11,883 nucleotides of DNA from Mageeibacillus sp. UBA1212. GTDB lineage: Bacteria; Bacillota; Clostridia; UBA1212. Location: NCBI GenBank assembly GCA_002309655.1, contig DBXM01000036.1:13744-25626 (forward strand), in the 5' to 3' direction. The notes beneath the pieces were generated by a model, which was given only the letters and a program-made list of their open reading frames with translations, did no database searches and was not told where the DNA came from. Below are positions 6,892-11,883 of the stretch, piece by piece (the first letter of the stretch is position 1; each line of letters starts with the position of its first letter). The position numbers and the translations under genes are program-made.

Positions 6892-7812
6892 CCTCACCGG
6901 CGCGTTGTCGTCCTTGTATCCGAGTTCCTTCAGCATCGACCCGGAATTCCGCCAGTCATCCTTGACCTTGACCCAGAGCTTCAGGTTGACCTTCGAGCCC
7001 GTCATGTCCTCGATGTCACGCCTGGCGGCGCTGCCGATCTTCTTGAGCATCGCGCCCTCCCTGCCGATCAGAATACCCTTGTGGGTGTCCTTCTCGCAGA
7101 AAACAGTCGCCTCGATTGAAGTGGTCTGATGCCTGTTTTTCGGCTCTTTATAGGAAATAATCTCGACTCCGACGCCGTGCGGCACCTCGTCGTTCGTGAA
7201 CAGAAGCACCTTCTCGCGAATGATCTCCTCCGCCATTTCACGCATCGTGCTGGCCGTCGTGATGTCCTCGGGATAGTAAAGCGGTCCCTCGGGAATGAAC
7301 TTCATAAGCTCGTCCTTCAGAATGTCCAGTCCGTCGTCCCTGAGCGCCGAAACCGGCACAACCGCGTCGAATTCGCAGATATTCACCAGTTCGGAAATGA
7401 TCGGCAGAAGCCTCTCCTTCTCGACCGCGTCCACCTTCGTGACGACGAGAATTTTCGGCGTCCCTTTGATCTCAGCGATCTTCGCCGCCAGCTGCCTGTT
7501 GGCATCAGAGACATCCTTTTCGGTGGCGTCGTAAAGGTACATTATCACGTCGGTGGCCTTCATCGCGTCGCCGGCCGTTCTGACCATGAATTCGCCCAGC
7601 TTCGTGCGCGGCGAGTGGATTCCCGGCGTGTCGACGAAAACGATCTGATAGCCGTCGCCGGTAAGGATCGCCAGCTGCTGCTTGCGTGTAGTCTGCGGCT
7701 TCGGCGAGGTTATCGCAACCTTCTCTCCTGTCAGCGCGTTTATAAGCGTGGACTTGCCGACGTTGGGCCTGCCGACAACGCTGCAAAAGCCCGATCTGAA
7801 ATTGTCTGTCAT
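6889..7812 (-). CDS. era: GTPase Era
   Basis: Era is an essential GTPase that binds the 3' end of 16S rRNA and assists 30S subunit maturation. The 307-residue product has the full family architecture: G1 GRPNVGKS (14-21), G2 PQTTR (39-43), G3 DTPG (61-64), G4 TKVD (125-128), G5 SAL (155-157), then a KH RNA-binding domain with the GxxG-containing GILIGREGAMLKKIG (246-260) and the closing KVNLKLWVKVKDDWRNS. An open frame extends upstream to 7935 through the end of the peptidase gene, but GAGGAG lies 8 nt before the ATG at 7812 and MTDNFRSGFCSVVGRPNVGK is the normal N-terminus. It is 40 nt behind the peptidase gene and 30 nt ahead of recO. Confidence 0.98.
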   Translation of the reverse strand: MTDNFRSGFCSVVGRPNVGKSTLINALTGEKVAITSPKPQTTRKQQLAILTGDGYQIVFVDTPGIHSPRTKLGEFMVRTAGDAMKATDVIMYLYDATEKDVSDANRQLAAKIAEIKGTPKILVVTKVDAVEKERLLPIISELVNICEFDAVVPVSALRDDGLDILKDELMKFIPEGPLYYPEDITTASTMREMAEEIIREKVLLFTNDEVPHGVGVEIISYKEPKNRHQTTSIEATVFCEKDTHKGILIGREGAMLKKIGSAARRDIEDMTGSKVNLKLWVKVKDDWRNSGSMLKELGYKDDNAPVR

Positions 7813-7820
7813 AAATCTAT

Positions 7821-7826
7821 CTCCTC
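7821..7826 (-). promoter_or_regulatory. Shine-Dalgarno site fixing the era start
   Basis: GAGGAG on the minus strand is 8 nt before the ATG at 7812. It supports that start over the 41-residue longer reading, which would overlap the upstream peptidase gene by about 80 nt. Confidence 0.8.
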
Positions 7827-7852
7827 TTCGGAAAGCATCATTTTGGTACGCA

Positions 7853-9682
7853 TCAGTTGCCGTCGTCTGCCAGCACCGCGTTGACCAGCGTAGTAAAAGT
7901 TTCGGTAATCTTTGCCGCGTCGACCGGGTCGCCAAGGCTGCACGCCTCGCAGTTCTCTTTAAGAGACTTCGTGGCGGTATTGTCGCAGAAGTCCATGTAG
8001 GCCGCCACCGGATCCTCCGCGTTGTAGATTGCAGCCGCCGCTACAGCCGAAACCCCGTAGCTGATATAATAGAACGGATACGCGAAAATGTGGTAGATGT
8101 TCACCCACGAGTTACGGGATACGTCGTCGTACGAATAGTCGATACCGTATTTCGCGAGCACTTCCAGATAAATTTCGCTGGCTCTCTCCGGCGTGAGGTT
8201 CTCCTCCGTGAAGGTTCTCTCCTCAAACTCGTCGACAATCAGAGCGTCGATGAAGCTGTTGAGCAGCCTGCGCACCGTGTCCGCGCGGCATCCGGAAGCC
8301 ATTTCCCTGTCGGGGTAGAATTTTCCGTAGTACTTTGTGACGATCAGTTCAAGCGCCTGGGAAAGCACTTCCGCGGTGTCGACGTCGTTGGTGTAGCGCG
8401 CCTCGGGAACGACCGACTGGTGGAAATAGTGGCCGAACTCGTGGAAAAACGTGGAGACGTCGACGGTCGTGGCGTGCTCAGAGGGCTGGATGAAAATGAA
8501 CGGCTTGTCGATAACGGGAAGCGTCATCGTGAACGACACGTCCATCTTCTTATCGTCGTACTCAAGGTCGCAGTAGCCGGTTTCCTCCATGTTGTCGAGA
8601 ACGTCCGTGAAACGCTCTGAAATGTCGGCGAGCACCGGTCTGGCGGAGTTGATGATTCCCGCGCTGTACACCCGGTCCGCGTATTGGTCTGCGGCGTCGA
8701 AATCGGTTTTGTCCGACTGCTCGCTGATTTTATAAATCAGATCGAGAATGACGGATTTCAGCGAATCCCTGATTTCGTGAACCTCAGCCAGCGTGAAGTC
8801 GCGTCCGAAAAGTTCCTTGTACGCGTACTCGCCGTAATTTCCGGCGTAGCCCTTGTTCTCCGCGATTTTGTTCCTGACCTCCACGAGCTCGGTGTAGATC
8901 TCGCCGAACACCTCGAACCGCTGGTATTCGATATCGCCGAGCATCTCGTTCGCGACCTGGCCGGAAATGTATCCCTCGTCTAAAAGCAGGTAAATTTCGT
9001 CGGTCGTGAGCAGCCACGTCTTCGTGCCGTCGCCGTTGTCGGTGTACTCCTTCGCGCCGTCGGGAATGGGATACAGGAAGTCGTACGCGTCGCCGTCGAC
9101 AGCGTATTCGTTGCCGTTGGCCACCGTGAAGTCTTTGAGCAGCGACAGCTCCCTGACCGTCAGCTCCTTAAACTCGCGTTCCTCGTCGGTCTCTCCGCCG
9201 TAGCTGCCGCCGAACTGCATCAAAAGCGCCTCCGTGTCAACGAAAACGCGCGTAAGCCAGCCGCCCGCTCCTGTCGCAACCGAATCCACCGCACGCCAGA
9301 GCGTATTCTGGACGTCGGTTAACGCGGACGAAATCTCGAACGACTCGTTGGCCAGGTACTCGTCGGTGACGTCCCTGTTTGTGTAGATCTGGAGCAGACC
9401 GTCCATTGCCATGACGTTCGAGTAGATGTCGAACATCTCGCTTAAGGAGTTGTAGATGTCAAGCGCCGCGAAAACGCTGTCCTTCTTCTCCTCGATCTTG
9501 TCGCCGAGCTCGTACAGTCTGTCGATATTGGGCCGCCTGTATGCCAGATCCTCGAAATAGTAGCTCTCCGAGTCGTAGTCGGTGTTGGACTTGTAGCAGC
9601 CGGCGAGGCAGCCGAAGCACACCGCAAACGCGACGAAAAGCGCGAGCAACCTTATCGACTTAGTCTTTGTCGTTTTTATCAT
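7853..9682 (-). CDS. M3-family (oligoendopeptidase F-like) zinc peptidase, predicted lipoprotein
   Basis: M3 peptidases are zinc metalloenzymes that cut short peptides. With the start at 9682 the protein has 609 residues, close to PepF length. Residues 1-28 are a lipoprotein signal peptide (MIKTTKTKS basic region, hydrophobic core, lipobox LAGC, Cys29). A Tyr/Asp/Glu-rich helical region follows. The catalytic site is HEFGHYFHQ (H414, E415, H418) with the third zinc ligand E438 in DTAEVLSQ, 24 residues after the first His, where thimet oligopeptidase has DFVEAPSQ. The downstream YHIFAYPFYYISYGVS (H531, Y538-Y542) matches the substrate-binding His/Tyr segment. Most PepF enzymes are cytoplasmic, so an exported, tethered form suggests trimming of extracellular peptides. 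The start is chosen over 9697 and 9703 because AAGAGG is 6 nt upstream and the overlap with the CNNM gene is smallest (23 nt). Confidence 0.92.
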   Translation of the reverse strand: MIKTTKTKSIRLLALFVAFAVCFGCLAGCYKSNTDYDSESYYFEDLAYRRPNIDRLYELGDKIEEKKDSVFAALDIYNSLSEMFDIYSNVMAMDGLLQIYTNRDVTDEYLANESFEISSALTDVQNTLWRAVDSVATGAGGWLTRVFVDTEALLMQFGGSYGGETDEEREFKELTVRELSLLKDFTVANGNEYAVDGDAYDFLYPIPDGAKEYTDNGDGTKTWLLTTDEIYLLLDEGYISGQVANEMLGDIEYQRFEVFGEIYTELVEVRNKIAENKGYAGNYGEYAYKELFGRDFTLAEVHEIRDSLKSVILDLIYKISEQSDKTDFDAADQYADRVYSAGIINSARPVLADISERFTDVLDNMEETGYCDLEYDDKKMDVSFTMTLPVIDKPFIFIQPSEHATTVDVSTFFHEFGHYFHQSVVPEARYTNDVDTAEVLSQALELIVTKYYGKFYPDREMASGCRADTVRRLLNSFIDALIVDEFEERTFTEENLTPERASEIYLEVLAKYGIDYSYDDVSRNSWVNIYHIFAYPFYYISYGVSAVAAAAIYNAEDPVAAYMDFCDNTATKSLKENCEACSLGDPVDAAKITETFTTLVNAVLADDGN

Positions 9683-11015
9683 GTGAATCCTCTTCATCTT
9701 CATCGTTCTCCGGAAGTATCTCGAGCTTCAGCTTGGTGATAAGCTTGTTGCTGCTCTCGAGCACCGTGAACCGGAGGTTTTTGTACGTGAATTCGGGGTG
9801 CGAATTTTCGGGAGGAATCTCTCCCAGCATGTCGACCGCGAATCCGCTTAACGTGTTGTAATCCTCGCTCTCGATCTCAATTCCGAGTTCGTCGTTGAGG
9901 CCGTCGATCTCCGCGTGACCGGAAATTGTGTACTCGTTTTCGCCTGTCTTCTCCACGAGGTTTTCGGTGAGCTCCTCCTGGTCGTCGTACTCGTCCTGAA
10001 TCGTTCCGACCAGCTCCTCGATAATATCCTCCATCGTTATAATTCCCGCGGTGCCGCCGAACTCGTCGAGTACGACCGCGAGGTGGCTCTTGTTCTTTTT
10101 TAGAACGTCAAGCACGTCGTCGATTTTCTGCGACTCCGGCACGAAAACGACCGGCAGAAGCATATTCTTTATATCAAAATGTTCAGCGTCGAGACCGATC
10201 AGACTCTTGATGTGAATGATGCCGACGATGTTGTCGATCGAATCCCTGAAAACGGGAATGCGCGAATAGCGTTCCTCCTTCGCGACCTCGATCAGTCTCT
10301 CGAACGAGACGTCCTCGGGAAGCGCCACGATCTCCGTTCTGTGAATCATAATGTCGCCGCAGGTGGTGTCGTCGAACTCGAAAACGTTATTGATAAGCTC
10401 GCTCTCGTCATCGTCGATATTACCCTGCTCCTGGCCTTCGTTGACCATCAGCAGAATCTCCTCCTCGGTGACGTCGTCGTCCTTCTCGTTGGGGTCTATG
10501 CCGAGAATTCTGAGAACAAGGTTGACCGAGCCGGACAGAAGCTTGACGAACGGAAGGAATACAATTCCCGTGAACCGGAGCGGTCCGACCGAAAAACGCG
10601 CGACCCTGTCGCACTTTTTCATTGCAAGTCTTTTGGGAACGAGTTCGCCGAAAACAAGGGTAAAATACGAGAGCAGAAACGTGATCACGATAACGGCTAT
10701 CACTCTTATGACCGAGCGGTTAGCCGTCGGAATTCCTTTTATAACAAGCCCTGCCAGAGCGTCGGCAAAAGAATCGGCCGCGAACGCAGACGACAGAAAG
10801 CCCGAAAGCGTGACCCCGACCTGAATGGTCGAGAGAAAATTTGCGGAGTTTGAAAGCATTTTAACGATCTTTTTCGCCTTTTTGTCGCCCTCCTCAGCGA
10901 GTTTCTTGTATTTCGTCTCGTTGATCTGAAGAAGCGCTATCTCCGCTGCGGCGAAAAACGCGTTGCACAACGTAAGAAGTACGAGTAATAATATTCGTAA
11001 AGGTACGTCTTCCAT
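9660..11015 (-). CDS. CNNM/CorC-type membrane protein with paired CBS domains (hemolysin-family)
   Basis: Proteins of this family (often named hemolysin C, CorC or YtfL/YhdP-like) are linked to magnesium and other divalent cation export. The 451-residue protein has the CNNM (DUF21) membrane domain with hydrophobic segments near 7-28, 62-95, 101-123 and 147-170 and the conserved LVFGELVPKRLAM (120-132). Then come two CBS domains (about 219-275 and 282-338, including YSRIPVFRDSIDNIVGIIH and GGTAGIITMEDIIEELVG), a CorC_HlyC transporter-associated domain (about 350-433), and a very acidic tail. It is the first gene of the six-gene operon, with its own promoter. The only SD-like sequence, AAAGGA, is 16 nt before the ATG, which is unusually far; an in-frame TAA just upstream rules out an earlier start. 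The substrate is not shown by sequence. Confidence 0.94.
   Translation of the reverse strand: MEDVPLRILLLVLLTLCNAFFAAAEIALLQINETKYKKLAEEGDKKAKKIVKMLSNSANFLSTIQVGVTLSGFLSSAFAADSFADALAGLVIKGIPTANRSVIRVIAVIVITFLLSYFTLVFGELVPKRLAMKKCDRVARFSVGPLRFTGIVFLPFVKLLSGSVNLVLRILGIDPNEKDDDVTEEEILLMVNEGQEQGNIDDDESELINNVFEFDDTTCGDIMIHRTEIVALPEDVSFERLIEVAKEERYSRIPVFRDSIDNIVGIIHIKSLIGLDAEHFDIKNMLLPVVFVPESQKIDDVLDVLKKNKSHLAVVLDEFGGTAGIITMEDIIEELVGTIQDEYDDQEELTENLVEKTGENEYTISGHAEIDGLNDELGIEIESEDYNTLSGFAVDMLGEIPPENSHPEFTYKNLRFTVLESSNKLITKLKLEILPENDEDEEDSHDKNDKD
9689..9694 (-). promoter_or_regulatory. Shine-Dalgarno site of the peptidase, inside the CNNM gene
   Basis: AAGAGG lies 6 nt before the ATG at 9682, embedded in the acidic C-terminal codons of the upstream gene. 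Ribosomes finishing the CNNM gene would pass directly over it, so translational coupling is likely. Alternative in-frame ATGs at 9697 and 9703 have at best GGAG at a short 4-nt distance. Confidence 0.65.
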
Positions 11016-11054
11016 AAATTAAAATATCAAATCCTTTCGTATCGAGAGTGGCGC

Positions 11055-11077
11055 GCCCGCAAATAAAACGCGCGGGC
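11055..11077 (-). promoter_or_regulatory. Leader hairpin upstream of the CNNM gene
   Basis: GCCCGC and GCGGGC pair in a 6-bp perfect stem with an 11-nt loop, about 40 nt ahead of the start codon and about 15 nt into the predicted transcript. A shifted GCGCG/CGCGC pairing is also possible. No T-run follows on the minus strand, so it is not a terminator there. The whole leader (about 76 nt) is too short for a known magnesium M-box riboswitch. Confidence 0.4.
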
Positions 11078-11098
11078 TTTACGCACATATACACTTTT

Positions 11099-11128
11099 AT
11101 TATAACATCAATGGCATGCCCGCGTCAA
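11099..11128 (-). promoter_or_regulatory. Strong extended -10 promoter of the CNNM-era-recO operon
   Basis: On the minus strand TTGACG (-35, 11128-11123) is followed after 18 nt by TATAAT (-10, 11104-11099), with TGT directly before it giving an extended -10 (TGn). The start point is predicted near 11092, leaving a leader of about 76 nt. No other convincing promoter is visible until the terminator at 4532, so this probably drives all six genes. Confidence 0.88.
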
Positions 11129-11145
11129 GAAAAATTGATACGGAA

Positions 11146-11189
11146 GCCGCGCCTTCCTCTCAGTTTAAGAGCCAAAAGGAAGGCGCGGC
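11146..11189 (-). terminator. Stem-loop behind the SIMPL gene, probable terminator with a poor T-run
   Basis: A perfect 13-bp inverted repeat (11146-11158 with 11177-11189, core GCCGCGCCTTCCT) encloses an 18-nt loop that can itself partly pair (CTC with GAG). It starts 30 nt after the SIMPL stop. After the stem on the minus strand comes TTCCGTATCAA and only then five Ts (11134-11130), so it lacks the immediate U-run of a classic terminator. It separates the SIMPL gene from the downstream promoter. Confidence 0.6.
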
Positions 11190-11218
11190 CGCGTCAAAAC
11201 ATATTTAATTAAGCAGCT

Positions 11219-11878
11219 TTATCCTATTTCATAAATGACCCTGACCGTCTCGGACAGGTTGACGTCCTGCGGTGCCATCTCGACCGACCCGCCGCGGGCC
11301 ATTTTGCAGAGGCCGACCGCCGCGTTGTCCATGGAAGTGGTCGAGTAAAAACCTGAACGGTTCTGCGCCGCGTCGATATACACGACTCTGTCGATCTTTA
11401 CGCCTGCCGCGGCTGCGAGCACCTGCGCCTTTTCGTAGGCGTTTTCGACCGCGAGCCTAAGAAGCTCCTTAGCCGCCTCTTCCCTGTTCTTCAGCGTGAA
11501 CGCGATATGCAGGTCAGGTTCCGAAACCGACGACGCGATCGCGGAAATCATGTCGGAAAGGAGGTTCTTGTCGAACCGGAACGAGATCATCACCGAGTGG
11601 TTCACCCTGAACCCTTTAAAGACGTTCGAGTAGTTGCCTGTCTCAGGGTCGCGGACGCTGTCGTATTCGGGATAAATGTTGTAGTTTGACGACTTGAGAT
11701 CTTCCTTCGCAAATCCGAGCGGCTTTACGGCCTCAGCGAGGCGTTCGAGTTTTTCCGCGGAAATTTCCACCGCCCTGTCGTAGTTTTTATCGGTCGCGTT
11801 GATGTTGAGCGAAAACTCCACGGTGTCCGGAGGGAGGTTCAGTCTTCCCTCTCCTGTAACGTTTACTGTCCTCTTCAT
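11219..11878 (-). CDS. SIMPL (DUF541) domain protein
   Basis: The 219-residue product matches the SIMPL/DUF541 family: MKRTVNVTGEGRLNLPPDTVEF at the start, the alternating strands and helix of RAVEISAEKLERLAEAVKPLGF (residues 35-56), the strand DLKSSNYNIYPEY (60-72), the helix NAYEKAQVLAAAAGVKI (146-162) and the typical closing PQDVNLSETVRVIYEIG. Known members include the Brucella outer-membrane protein BP26 and mammalian SIMPL; bacterial roles are poorly defined. Unlike many relatives this one has no signal peptide, so it should be cytoplasmic unless the true start lies outside the window. Only five bases upstream of the ATG are visible, so neither SD nor promoter can be judged. It is transcribed separately from the following operon. 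Confidence 0.9.
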   Translation of the reverse strand: MKRTVNVTGEGRLNLPPDTVEFSLNINATDKNYDRAVEISAEKLERLAEAVKPLGFAKEDLKSSNYNIYPEYDSVRDPETGNYSNVFKGFRVNHSVMISFRFDKNLLSDMISAIASSVSEPDLHIAFTLKNREEAAKELLRLAVENAYEKAQVLAAAAGVKIDRVVYIDAAQNRSGFYSTTSMDNAAVGLCKMARGGSVEMAPQDVNLSETVRVIYEIG

Positions 11879-11883
11879 AAAAA

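Noticed and set aside
7813..7935. N-terminal extension of era by 41 residues
   Set aside because: It overlaps the end of the peptidase gene in another frame, while a well-spaced GAGGAG precedes the ATG at 7812.
7682..8620. Long open frame on the plus strand (312 codons) opposite era and the peptidase gene
   Set aside because: It lies antisense to two certain genes, has no matching ribosome binding site, and its Val/Arg/His-rich translation is what a mirrored GC-biased coding strand gives.
11016..11098. Magnesium M-box riboswitch before the CNNM gene
   Set aside because: The leader from the predicted start point is only about 76 nt, less than half of an M-box, and shows no matching pattern.
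1..11883. CRISPR array, transposon, toxin-antitoxin or defence system
   Set aside because: No regularly spaced repeats, transposase motifs, terminal repeats or defence-protein motifs were seen; almost all the sequence is accounted for by nine well-behaved genes.

Overview
All nine protein genes in this window lie on the minus strand, so transcription runs from high to low coordinates. The gene set points to a Firmicutes bacterium, most likely a Clostridia (Oscillospirales/Ruminococcaceae-like) lineage. The evidence is era directly followed by recO, Gram-positive style lipoproteins with clear lipoboxes, a GH25 lysozyme, a clostridial-type DUF6873-like protein, strong GGAGG-type ribosome binding sites and consensus sigma-A promoters. 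The base composition is moderately GC-rich in coding DNA with AT-rich gaps. All three stop codons are used, so the code looks standard. The lineage is an inference from gene content, not from a search.

Layout in transcription order. (1) 11878-11219: a SIMPL/DUF541 protein, whose ribosome binding site is beyond the window edge. It is followed by a 13-bp stem that is probably its terminator. (2) A near-consensus extended -10 promoter at 11099-11128 drives a tight six-gene operon: CNNM/CorC-type membrane protein, M3-family peptidase lipoprotein, era, recO, GH25 lysozyme lipoprotein, and a DUF6873-like protein. Junctions are 40 nt or less, and the first two genes overlap by 23 nt. The operon ends at a good intrinsic terminator (4532-4572). 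(3) Directly behind it a second strong promoter (4502-4530) drives leuS. argS follows after a structured 193-nt gap in which I see no convincing promoter. (4) 1-88 is the tail behind argS.

The operon mixes ribosome maturation (Era), recombinational repair (RecO), a probable divalent-cation membrane protein and three poorly characterised or surface proteins. The second unit supplies two aminoacyl-tRNA synthetases. Four start sites (argS, era, peptidase, lysozyme) should be placed downstream of the longest open frame; three of these rest on well-spaced Shine-Dalgarno sequences and argS on family homology.

This is mostly an ordinary housekeeping region. I see no mobile element, CRISPR array, phage gene, defence system, rRNA or tRNA. 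The points most worth a second look are the DUF6873-like putative enzyme in the era-recO operon, the short RecO without its zinc-binding cysteines, the structured leuS-argS gap, and the absence of T-box leaders before two synthetase genes.
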